Assembly: GCA_030616145.1 (NCBI GenBank)
Contig: JAUWXU010000008.1
Span: 1 to 12,428, forward strand
DNA length: 12,428 nt
DNA from: Candidatus Omnitrophota bacterium
GTDB lineage: Bacteria; Omnitrophota; JAUWXU01
Direction: 5' to 3'
Part shown: positions 6,296-11,802 of the stretch, piece after piece
How the letters are laid out: each line of letters starts with the position of its first letter
Position numbering within the stretch: position 1 is the stretch's first letter
Notes under the pieces: model-generated
The model's input: the letters and a program-made list of their open reading frames with translations, nothing else
Database searches by the model: none
Told to the model about the DNA's origin: nothing
Made by a program: the position numbers and the translations under genes

Positions 6296-7281
6296 AAATA
6301 ATACTTACCGGTGGTGCCGGCTTTATCGGCAGTTGCCTTCTGGAAAAACTCAACCAAAAAGGGATATCCGATATCCTGTTAGTTGACCACCTTGATGATT
6401 CCCCCTCCGCCGACAAGCAGGACTTGAAATTTCGCAATCTGGCCGCTAAAAAATTCACCGACTTTATCGACAAAGATGATTTCCTGAAGTTGGTCGTTGA
6501 GAAGAAAATAGATAAAGATATAGATATGGTGATTCACCTTGGCGCCTGCACCTCCACCATTCTTGATGATGAGCCCTATCTCCTGAAAAACAATTATCAA
6601 TATTCAAAAGAACTGGCCGGCTGGGCGCTGGGGCACAATATACCATTCCTTTATGCGTCTTCGGCCGCTACCTATGGAAATGGGGAAATGGGTTTTAGCG
6701 ACGAAGATGAAATTACTTTAAAACTTACCCCGCTCAATCTCTATGCCCGCTCAAAACATCTCTTTGACCTTTGGCTGATAGAAAATAAACTTCTTGATAA
6801 GGTAACCGGGTTCAAATTCTTTAATGTCTATGGCCCCAACGAATACCACAAAGGCGAGATGAGGAGTGTTATAGCAAAGTCATATGAAAAAATAAGAAAA
6901 GAGGGCAAGATTAAACTTTTTAAGTCCTATAAAAAGGAATACACCGATGGCGAACAGGACAGGGATTTTATATATGTGAAAGATGCGGTTGAAATAGTTG
7001 ATTACTTTATTGCTAATCCCCAGAAGCACGGTATATTTAACATAGGAACCGGTCAGGCAAGGACCTGGAACGAACTCGCTTCTGCCTTGTTTTCTGCTCT
7101 GGATATGGAGCAGACAATCGAATATATTGATATGCCCGGCCAGTTAAGGGATAGATACCAGTATCATACCCAGGCCGACCTCAATAAATTAAGAAAGGCC
7201 GGGTGCAACTACCAGCCTTCCGATTTTAATCAGGCAGTCAAGGACTATGCCGGTTTCTTAAAAGAAGGTGCTTATCTCTAA
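6292..7281 (+). CDS. hldD: ADP-L-glycero-D-manno-heptose 6-epimerase
   Basis: HldD (RfaD) uses bound NADP to epimerise ADP-D,D-heptose to ADP-L,D-heptose, the precursor of the lipopolysaccharide inner core, in the cytoplasm. The 329-residue product is an extended short-chain dehydrogenase. It has the Rossmann motif GGAGFIGS (7-14), HLGACTST (82-89), NNYQYSKEL (100-108), PFLYASSAATYG (118-129), the catalytic YxxxK at Y151-K155, FNVYGPNEYHKGEM (177-190) including K187, RDFIYVKD (224-231), FNIGTG (249-254), and a RYQYHTQADL C-terminal segment. These match E. coli HldD closely; the length is slightly above its 310 residues. The start is the ATG that overlaps the preceding TGA, because the Rossmann motif begins there; an earlier in-frame start would add 27 residues lying wholly within the DHS-like gene. 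Translational coupling to that gene is likely. Confidence 0.93.
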   Translation: MKIILTGGAGFIGSCLLEKLNQKGISDILLVDHLDDSPSADKQDLKFRNLAAKKFTDFIDKDDFLKLVVEKKIDKDIDMVIHLGACTSTILDDEPYLLKNNYQYSKELAGWALGHNIPFLYASSAATYGNGEMGFSDEDEITLKLTPLNLYARSKHLFDLWLIENKLLDKVTGFKFFNVYGPNEYHKGEMRSVIAKSYEKIRKEGKIKLFKSYKKEYTDGEQDRDFIYVKDAVEIVDYFIANPQKHGIFNIGTGQARTWNELASALFSALDMEQTIEYIDMPGQLRDRYQYHTQADLNKLRKAGCNYQPSDFNQAVKDYAGFLKEGAYL

Positions 7282-7298
7282 CGACCCTCCTTAATATT

Positions 7299-7319
7299 TT
7301 TTCAGGGCTCTCCTGAAAA
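7299..7319. promoter_or_regulatory. 8-bp-arm palindrome just upstream of the fur-feo promoter
   Basis: TTTTCAGG (7299-7306) and CCTGAAAA (7312-7319) form a perfect inverted repeat around GCTCT, ending 3 bases before the -35 hexamer at 7323. As RNA it would have its U-run before and A-run after the stem on both strands, so it is not a normal rho-independent terminator for hldD. Its position suits an upstream operator or activator site. Confidence 0.4.
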
Positions 7320-7322
7320 GGC

Positions 7323-7350
7323 TTGACAATTCCGCAAAATGTAGTATAAT
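7323..7350 (+). promoter_or_regulatory. Consensus promoter of the fur-feoA-feoA-feoB operon
   Basis: The sequence shows TTGACA (7323-7328), a 16-base spacer and TATAAT (7345-7350), both perfect hexamers. The start expected near 7357 falls inside the Fur-box-like palindrome, which suggests a strong promoter held down by an iron-responsive repressor. Confidence 0.8.
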
Positions 7351-7352
7351 TC

Positions 7353-7375
7353 TAATTGAGAATCAATCGCAATTA
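7353..7375. promoter_or_regulatory. Fur-box-like operator over the feo transcription start
   Basis: The 23-bp element has perfect TAATTG...CAATTA ends (7353-7358 and 7370-7375) and an inner ATTGA-GAA-TCAAT palindrome. Its 7-1-7 core TGAGAATCAATCGCA matches the classical TGATAAT-N-ATTATCA Fur box at 10 of 14 positions by eye. It starts 3 bases after the -10. Binding of Fur with Fe(II) here would block transcription and autoregulate the operon's own fur gene. Confidence 0.6.
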
Positions 7376-7399
7376 GTAGCTATGGTGAGGTGATTTCAA

Positions 7400-7843
7400 T
7401 TGTTTAGTCCCGAAAATAGATTCAGGGATTACTTGAAAAAGAAGGGGTTGAAATTTACCCCCGAAAGGCGGCTGATACTAAAGAAGGTCTTTTCCCTGCA
7501 TGGACATTTTGATGCGGATAAGATTTATGATGAAATGCATAAGAAGAATAGAAAACTTTCCCGGGCCACCATCTATAGGACCTTTCCCCTTTTGGTCGAA
7601 AGCAATTTAGTCAAGGAGACACTTCGCTGCCAGAAAAGGGCAAATTATGAACCTGTCTTTGGTTATTCCCACCATGACCATCTGATTTGCATAAACTGCG
7701 GCAGAGTTATTGAATTCAGAAATGATTTGATTGAGCACCTTCAAGAAAAGGTTTGCAAAAAATATAGATTTGAACCGCTCGAACACAGATTGGGTATCAA
7801 AGGATATTGCCAGAAATGTGCGGGCAAGAGACAGAGGCGATGA
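7400..7843 (+). CDS. fur: Fur-family ferric uptake regulator heading the feo operon
   Basis: This is a metal-sensing winged-helix repressor, probably of iron uptake genes including its own operon. The 147-residue protein has the N-terminal winged helix with GLKFTPERRLIL (16-27) and the recognition-helix region LSRATIYRTFPLLVESNLV (53-71). It also carries the HHDH metal motif (91-94), the structural zinc pair C97-x2-C100 and second pair C137-x2-C140, and H129 in the EHRLGIKGYC segment. The proposed start is TTG at 7400, with GAGGTGAT (7387-7394) upstream; an ATG at 7382 meets a stop after three codons. The C-terminal tail is basic. The TGA overlaps the first feoA start (ATGA). Linkage to feoAAB and the Fur-like palindrome favour iron sensing over zinc (Zur) or peroxide (PerR) sensing, but the family is not distinguished with certainty by sequence. 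Confidence 0.9.
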   Translation: MFSPENRFRDYLKKKGLKFTPERRLILKKVFSLHGHFDADKIYDEMHKKNRKLSRATIYRTFPLLVESNLVKETLRCQKRANYEPVFGYSHHDHLICINCGRVIEFRNDLIEHLQEKVCKKYRFEPLEHRLGIKGYCQKCAGKRQRR

Positions 7844-8076
7844 TTAATAAGACCCTGAGCGATTTAAAGCCCGGTGAGAAAGGCAGGATTACAAAGGTAA
7901 CAGGTGAGGGTGCGGTGCGCCGCCGGATCTTAGATATGGGCGTTGTCCCGGGTTCGGAGATAAAGGTAGAGCGGGTCGCTCCTCTGGGGGATCCGATTGA
8001 AGTAACAATCAAAGGCTACCGTCTATCTTTTCGTAAGAAGGAGGCCGCCAATATTTATGTGGAGGTAGCAGAGTGA
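7840..8076 (+). CDS. feoA: FeoA-family protein, first copy
   Basis: FeoA is a small cytoplasmic SH3-like protein needed for Fe(II) import by FeoB, probably modulating the transporter. This copy has 78 residues, normal for the family. It shows LSDLKPGEKGRITKV at the N-terminus, the family core RRRILDMGVVPGSEIKV (about 27-43), and an APLGDPIEVTIKGYRLSFRKKEAANI C-terminal half, all typical. The start is the ATG that overlaps the fur stop codon, placing the conserved LSDL segment close to the N-terminus. An upstream in-frame start 33 bases earlier would only add residues encoded inside fur. Its TGA overlaps the GTG of the second feoA, so fur, both feoA genes and feoB form a tightly packed unit. 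Confidence 0.93.
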   Translation: MINKTLSDLKPGEKGRITKVTGEGAVRRRILDMGVVPGSEIKVERVAPLGDPIEVTIKGYRLSFRKKEAANIYVEVAE

Positions 8077-8309
8077 GAGGACAATTTTTGCCTTTGACGT
8101 TGGTGCGCCCTAATAGAGAAGTAAGCCTGATGGCCGTAATCGGCGGGCAGGGCCTGAGAAGGCGGCTTAATGACATGGGTTTGAGTAAAGGAGTAAAATT
8201 CAAGGTTATCCATGCTTCAGTAGCCGGGCCGTGCATTATTTCTTTAGGCAACTCCCGACTGGTATTGGGCCGGGGGATGGCTCATAAGATTTTAGTAAAA
8301 GAGGAGTAG
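8073..8309 (+). CDS. feoA: FeoA-family protein, second copy
   Basis: This is a second FeoA-type SH3-like protein of 78 residues, adjacent to the first. The family core is QGLRRRLNDMGLSKGVKFKV (26-45). A GPCIISLGNSRLVLGRGMAHKILV tail follows, the more usual 'GP..I.......LGR.MA..I.V' form for FeoA. The N-terminus LPLTLVRPNREVSL differs from the first copy and the two diverge strongly, so this is an old duplication or two distinct subfamilies rather than a recent copy. The GTG start overlaps the previous stop by 4 bases, with GGAGGT upstream. FeoB follows 3 bases after its stop. Tandem feoA genes before feoB are known in anaerobes; whether both contact FeoB is unknown. Confidence 0.92.
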   Translation: MRGQFLPLTLVRPNREVSLMAVIGGQGLRRRLNDMGLSKGVKFKVIHASVAGPCIISLGNSRLVLGRGMAHKILVKEE

Positions 8310-8312
8310 AGT

Positions 8313-10373
8313 ATGTCCAAAAGGCTGACTATTGCCTTAGCAGGTAACCCTAATTCAGGAAAGACCACGGTCTTTAATAGCCTGACCGGTTCCCGCCAGC
8401 ATGTCGGTAATTATCCCGGGGTAACTGTTGAGAAAAAAGAAGGTAATTTAAACTATAAGGGGTATGAGATAACAGTAATTGATTTACCCGGCACTTACAG
8501 TTTGACGGCTTATTCGATTGACGAGATTGTTACCCGTAATTTCGTAGTAGAAGAAAAACCGGATGTCGTCATTGATATTATTGATGCCTCCAACCTGGAA
8601 AGAAATTTATATCTGGCCACCCAGTTTATGGAGCTAGAGGTGCCGTTGATTCTCGCCTTTAATATGTTTGATTTAGCTGAAAAACAGGGTTTGGCGGTAG
8701 ATAAAAAAAGGCTTTCCGAGCTTTTGGGATGCCCGATTGTTTTTACCGTGGCCACAAAAAAGACCGGTATAACCGAGCTTCTCGAAGAAGTTATTAAATT
8801 AAAAGAAGGCCCGGTTATTTTTAAAAAGGTCAGGTTGGACTATGGCCGGGAGATGGAAGAAGAGATAAAAAAAATAGAAGATATTCTTATCGAAGACAGA
8901 GTGCTAACACAGAAGTATGCTTCGAGGTGGCTGACGGTAAAATTATTGGAAAGAGACAGTGAAGTTATAAAAAGGGCAAAAGCGAGTCTACATGCTGGCC
9001 GGGTGTTAGAGCAGACAGAAAAGAGTATTAATCATCTGAAAAATATCTTTGGCGATAATCCTGAGGCAATAATTGCCGAGCGGAGGTATGGCCTGATTAG
9101 CGGCGCCTGCAGCGAAGCAGCCCAGAGGACATATGAATTGAGGCATACCACCTCAGATAAAATAGACAAGGTGCTGGTTAACCGGGTTCTGGGTTTGCCT
9201 ATTTTTTTGGGTATGACCTGGTTGTTATTTAGATTTGTTTTTGGATTCAGCGAACCCTTGATGAGGTGGATTGAAATTGGGCGGGTGTGGCTGCAGCAGC
9301 TGGTAAGGAGTTTTTTGCCTGAAGGAAGCGTGATTCAATCACTGCTAGTTGATGGAGTTATTGGTGGTGTAGGAAGCGTGCTTGTCTTTGTGCCAGTAAT
9401 ATTTTTATTATTTTTGGTAATGGCTATTTTAGAAGATTCGGGCTATATGGCCAGGGTCGCTTTTATTATGGATCGGTTTATGCACAAACTCGGTCTTCAC
9501 GGCCGTTCCTCTATACCGATGCTCTTGGGTTTTGGCTGCACCCTGCCGGCCATTATGGCTACCCGTACCATTGATGACCAAAAGGATAGATTGGTGACTA
9601 TCCTGATTAATCCGTTTATGAGTTGCGGGGCGAGGCTCCCCTTTTACGCCTTGTTTATTGCTGCCTTTTTTCCCGGCAGGATGGCTGGTAATATCTTGTT
9701 TTCTCTTTATGTGCTGGGAATTATAATAGCCATTATTATGGCGAAATTATTCAGAAGATACTTGTTCAGAGGTCCGGCAAATCCATTTGTGATGGAACTT
9801 CCGCCTTACCGGATGCCTACCTTGAAAGGTCTCCTTATTCATATGTGGGAAAGAGGGGTGGTTTATCTGAAAAAGGCAGGTACGGTTATCTTTATCGGGT
9901 GCGTTCTGGTCTGGTTTTTGAGTAATTTTCCCTGGGGCCCTCAGCGTTCTGTGGAAAACAGTTATGCTGGCAGGATGGGCCGGGTTATAGCCCCGGTCTT
10001 TAAACCTCTGGGACTTGATGACTGGCGGCTGTCTGTGGGCCTGATCGGTGGGTTTATCGGCAAGGAAATAGTTGTTGGTACGTTGGGGACGCTTTATTCT
10101 GTTGATCAGGCGGGTAACGGAGCTACAAGTTTACGAGAGGCGCTCCAGAACCAGACCCGGGCCGATGGTAGCAAAATGTATACCCCCTTGGTTGCTTATG
10201 CAGCTATGGTCTTTGTGCTTCTTTATATGCCCTGCATAGCAGTAATCGGAGTTATAAAAAAAGAAACAAACTCCTGGCGCTGGCCTTTATTTGCCGCCTT
10301 TTATACTACTGCAGTGGCCTGGATAGTAGCATTGATTGTCTATCAAGGCGGCCGATTGTTGGGATTGGGATGA
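8313..10373 (+). CDS. feoB: FeoB ferrous iron transporter
   Basis: FeoB imports Fe(II) across the inner membrane and has an N-terminal G-protein domain. The 686-residue product shows G1 GNPNSGKTT (11-19), the YPGVTVEKK G2 region (34-42), G3 DLPGTYSLTAYSIDE (57-71), G4 NMFD (117-120) and a VATKKTG G5-like segment (146-152). A helical spacer domain with many charged residues spans about 170-275. The transmembrane part begins near 290 and contains both Gate-type regions: EDSGYMARVAF (374-384), GFGCTLPAIMATRTI (406-420), NPFMSCGARLPFYALF (433-448), then GGFIGKEIVVGTLGTLY (579-595) and LLYMPCIAVIG (636-646). Cysteines C409, C438 and C641 sit in the conserved pore-associated motifs. It is intact, slightly shorter than E. 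coli FeoB, and has no cysteine-rich tail. No FeoC gene follows. The ATG is preceded by GAGGAG. Confidence 0.96.
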   Translation: MSKRLTIALAGNPNSGKTTVFNSLTGSRQHVGNYPGVTVEKKEGNLNYKGYEITVIDLPGTYSLTAYSIDEIVTRNFVVEEKPDVVIDIIDASNLERNLYLATQFMELEVPLILAFNMFDLAEKQGLAVDKKRLSELLGCPIVFTVATKKTGITELLEEVIKLKEGPVIFKKVRLDYGREMEEEIKKIEDILIEDRVLTQKYASRWLTVKLLERDSEVIKRAKASLHAGRVLEQTEKSINHLKNIFGDNPEAIIAERRYGLISGACSEAAQRTYELRHTTSDKIDKVLVNRVLGLPIFLGMTWLLFRFVFGFSEPLMRWIEIGRVWLQQLVRSFLPEGSVIQSLLVDGVIGGVGSVLVFVPVIFLLFLVMAILEDSGYMARVAFIMDRFMHKLGLHGRSSIPMLLGFGCTLPAIMATRTIDDQKDRLVTILINPFMSCGARLPFYALFIAAFFPGRMAGNILFSLYVLGIIIAIIMAKLFRRYLFRGPANPFVMELPPYRMPTLKGLLIHMWERGVVYLKKAGTVIFIGCVLVWFLSNFPWGPQRSVENSYAGRMGRVIAPVFKPLGLDDWRLSVGLIGGFIGKEIVVGTLGTLYSVDQAGNGATSLREALQNQTRADGSKMYTPLVAYAAMVFVLLYMPCIAVIGVIKKETNSWRWPLFAAFYTTAVAWIVALIVYQGGRLLGLG

Positions 10374-10388
10374 TTGGCGATAAAATAC

Positions 10389-10417
10389 TTGACAGGCCCT
10401 GGGCAATGGGGTATATT
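10389..10417 (+). promoter_or_regulatory. Promoter of the DUF5320 gene
   Basis: The sequence shows TTGACA (10389-10394), a 17-base spacer and TATATT (10412-10417). The start expected near 10424 leaves a leader of about 42 bases that includes the Fur-like palindrome and AGGAGGTG (10451-10458). It lies directly after feoB, so the DUF5320 gene can be expressed apart from the feo operon. Confidence 0.75.
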
Positions 10418-10428
10418 GTTAATGGTAA

Positions 10429-10443
10429 TGAAAACCATTTTCA
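10429..10443. promoter_or_regulatory. Fur-box-like palindrome TGAAAA-CCA-TTTTCA
   Basis: A perfect 6-3-6 inverted repeat lies just after the expected transcription start. Against the 7-1-7 Fur box TGATAAT-N-ATTATCA it matches 11 of 14 positions by eye, better than the site in front of fur-feo. It overlaps a second inverted repeat, AATGGT (10421-10426) with ACCATT (10434-10439). The Fur encoded upstream or the second Fur-family protein downstream could bind it. Confidence 0.6.
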
Positions 10444-10465
10444 GTAATAGAGGAGGTGTTTTAAG

Positions 10466-10822
10466 ATGCCCGGAGGAGATGGAGCTGGAAAGGCTGGATT
10501 AGGACCAATGACTGGCAGGGCTAAAGGTTATTGTGCTGGTTACCCTGTGCCTGGCTATATGAACCCAGCCGTTGGAGCTTGGGGATTTGGCGGTCGTGGT
10601 TGGGGCAAGATCCGTGGTTGGGGTAGAGGCCGTGGTAGAAGTCAGATTCCTTATTATGGGAATTCCTATTCTGCACATCCTTCCCCCTATGCCCAGAATA
10701 TTACTGCTCAACAGGAGACAGATATGCTTAAAGAAGAAGCCAGGGCAATGAAGGAAGAGATTGAGGCAATAGAGGAGCGTATAAAAGAATTGGGGGTCAG
10801 AACTGCTGGCCAGAAGAAGTAA
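10466..10822 (+). CDS. DUF5320 family protein, Gly/Arg/Trp-rich with C-terminal coiled coil
   Basis: The function of this family is unknown. Members are small and frequent in anaerobic bacteria and archaea, usually near COG1433 (NifX-like) and MinD-type ATPase genes. The 118-residue product begins MPGGDGAGKAGLGPMTGRAK followed by GYCAGYPVPGYMNP, the typical family opening with its single conserved cysteine (C23). A glycine, arginine and tryptophan-rich low-complexity stretch follows (about 37-58, GFGGRGWGKIRGWGRGRGR). A tyrosine/proline/serine linker comes next, then an acidic and basic helix from about 82 to 111 (TDMLKEEARAMKEEIEAIEE and onward) that should form a coiled coil. The ATG has a near-perfect AGGAGGTG 7 bases upstream. 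It has its own promoter with a Fur-like palindrome, which ties it to iron. A terminator-like hairpin follows it. Confidence 0.85.
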   Translation: MPGGDGAGKAGLGPMTGRAKGYCAGYPVPGYMNPAVGAWGFGGRGWGKIRGWGRGRGRSQIPYYGNSYSAHPSPYAQNITAQQETDMLKEEARAMKEEIEAIEERIKELGVRTAGQKK

Positions 10823-10851
10823 TTGACGAAATAGGCAGGTGGGCATATAAT
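10823..10851 (+). promoter_or_regulatory. Promoter of the fmdB-like/fur2 gene group
   Basis: The sequence shows TTGACG (10823-10828) directly after the DUF5320 stop, a 17-base spacer and TATAAT (10846-10851). The start near 10858 leaves about 42 bases of leader with AAGGAG at 10886-10891. The -10 lies within the left arm region of a hairpin. Confidence 0.7.
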
Positions 10852-10885
10852 GGATAGAAATCTATTATGCCCATTTGTTTATTTT
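10841..10885 (+). terminator. Terminator-like hairpin after the DUF5320 gene, overlapping the next promoter
   Basis: GGGCATA (10841-10847) pairs with TATGCCC (10866-10872). Inside, ATAG and CTAT (around 10855-10864) can extend the stem with bulges. A T-rich run, ATTTGTTTATTTT, follows. The stem forms only in read-through RNA from the DUF5320 gene, because transcripts from the overlapping promoter start inside it. The tail is interrupted by G and A, so efficiency is uncertain. Confidence 0.5.
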
Positions 10886-10899
10886 AAGGAGCTGGAGAG

Positions 10900-11211
10900 A
10901 TGCCGACCTATGAATATGAATGTTTGAATTGTGATCATAAGTTTGAGAAGTTTCAACAGATGGTCGATAAACCAGTTAAGAAATGTCCAAAATGTCAGGG
11001 TCGCCTTAGACGTTTATTTGGGGTAGGCTCGGGGATAATCTTTAAAGGCTCGGGTTTTTATGCGACAGACTACAGAAAGGGCAAGCCCCCAGCTGAAACT
11101 CGTTGCGGGAGAACCGAACCTTGCAAGGATTCGCCTTGTTCAAAGGATGAAAAATCAAAGAACGGAACATCAGAGAACAGAAAGCCAGATAATGAAAAAT
11201 CTGAGAAATAA
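10900..11211 (+). CDS. FmdB-family zinc-ribbon protein
   Basis: FmdB-type proteins are small zinc ribbons proposed to have regulatory roles; the biochemical function of most is unknown. The 103-residue product opens with the family signature MPTYEYECLNCDHKFEKFQ. It carries the zinc-binding pairs C8-x2-C11 and C29-x2-C32, then a GIIFKGSGFYATDYR segment (45-59) that commonly ends the domain. The remaining 40 residues are a hydrophilic, low-complexity tail rich in Lys, Glu, Ser and Asn. Three further cysteines lie near its start (C69, C75, C80), which is unusual enough to note because they could bind metal. The ATG has AAGGAG 8 bases upstream. It is first in a short same-strand group with the second Fur-family regulator, 15 bases downstream. 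Confidence 0.9.
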   Translation: MPTYEYECLNCDHKFEKFQQMVDKPVKKCPKCQGRLRRLFGVGSGIIFKGSGFYATDYRKGKPPAETRCGRTEPCKDSPCSKDEKSKNGTSENRKPDNEKSEK

Positions 11212-11226
11212 AGAGGAGTTGAAATT

Positions 11227-11676
11227 ATGCCTGGTGGTCCTCGATGGTGGTCGGGCAGGTTCAGGGGTTGTGGCTATCGCTTAACTATACCCCGACAGGC
11301 TATACTTGAAGCCTTAACTAGAAGCGATGAACACTTAAGTGCCGAAGATATCTATTTGGCCGTTCGCAAAGTATATCCTGGCCTCGGCCTTACTACCGTA
11401 TATAGAACCTTAGACATCTTGAAGCAGATGGGGCTGGTTTTTAAATTTGATTTCGGCGATGGTCGGTCAAGATATGAACTGGCCAGAGGCCCGAATGTAA
11501 CACATCACCACCACTTAAGCTGTAGAAGCTGCGGAAGGGTTGTAGATTATAGTGAGTTTGTGGAAAAAGAAAAGAGTCTCCTGGAGGAAATAGAATCCAC
11601 TCTTTCAAAAAAACACAATTTTAAAATAAACTCGCACCAAATCCATTTTTATGGATTATGCAGCAGTTGTCAGTAG
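11227..11676 (+). CDS. Second Fur-family transcriptional regulator
   Basis: This is a metal- or redox-responsive winged-helix regulator, distinct from the Fur at 7400-7843. The 149 residues include YRLTIPRQAILEAL (17-30), LSAEDIYLAVRKVYPGLGL (37-55), the recognition helix TTVYRTLDILKQMGLVFKFD (56-75), the HHHH metal motif (93-96), and the zinc pairs C99-x2-C102 and C145-x2-C148. The N-terminal 16 residues (MPGGPRWWSGRFRGCG) are rich in Gly, Arg and Trp. They echo the composition of the DUF5320 protein upstream, which also starts MPGG. The ATG is supported by GAGGAG about 10 bases upstream. It shares a promoter with the FmdB-like gene and is followed by a truncated COG1433 fragment. Its ligand (Fe, Zn, Mn or peroxide) cannot be told from sequence; the extra N-terminal cysteine C15 is notable. 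Confidence 0.88.
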   Translation: MPGGPRWWSGRFRGCGYRLTIPRQAILEALTRSDEHLSAEDIYLAVRKVYPGLGLTTVYRTLDILKQMGLVFKFDFGDGRSRYELARGPNVTHHHHLSCRSCGRVVDYSEFVEKEKSLLEEIESTLSKKHNFKINSHQIHFYGLCSSCQ

Positions 11677-11685
11677 GGGTAATAT

Positions 11686-11796
11686 ATGAAAATAGCAATA
11701 CCTGCTGATGGTGCCGTTGTATCAGCGCACTTTGGCAGGTGCCCTTCCTTTACAATCATAGACATCAAAGACGACTTCCGCTGGCAGTGCTATTAA
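11686..11796 (+). pseudogene. Truncated COG1433 (NifX/NifB-like dinitrogenase cofactor) fragment
   Basis: A 36-codon frame (MKIAIPADGAVVSAHFGRCP followed by SFTIIDIKDD) reproduces the N-terminal strand and the conserved SAHFGRC loop of the dinitrogenase iron-molybdenum cofactor family. That family normally runs 100-125 residues. The match ends near residue 30, followed by FRWQCY and a stop. Only 6 bases then separate it from the radical SAM start, so the missing two thirds cannot be recovered by a single frameshift. The simplest reading is an internal deletion that removed the rest of this gene and perhaps others between it and the radical SAM gene. GGGGT lies 5 bases before the ATG, so it may still be translated as a 36-residue peptide. 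A deliberately short protein is possible but less likely. Confidence 0.7.
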
Positions 11797-11802
11797 AAGA
11801 TT

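Noticed and set aside
7299..7319. The palindrome after hldD as a rho-independent terminator.
   Set aside because: The T-run is on the 5' side and the A-run on the 3' side of the stem in either orientation, so no U-tail follows the hairpin.
7807..7839. An earlier start for the first feoA inside fur.
   Set aside because: The ATG at 7840 gives the standard FeoA length and an ATGA coupling; the extra residues are the alternate-frame reading of the Fur zinc-binding tail.
10370..10447. A 25-codon frame starting in the feoB stop (ATGA) that could be a tiny FeoC-like protein.
   Set aside because: It spans the DUF5320 promoter and Fur-like palindrome, has no cysteines or winged-helix features, and is too short for FeoC; the overlap is likely chance.
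11060..11284. A 74-codon plus-strand frame overlapping the FmdB-like and second Fur genes.
   Set aside because: It straddles two well-supported genes in another frame and shows no domain.
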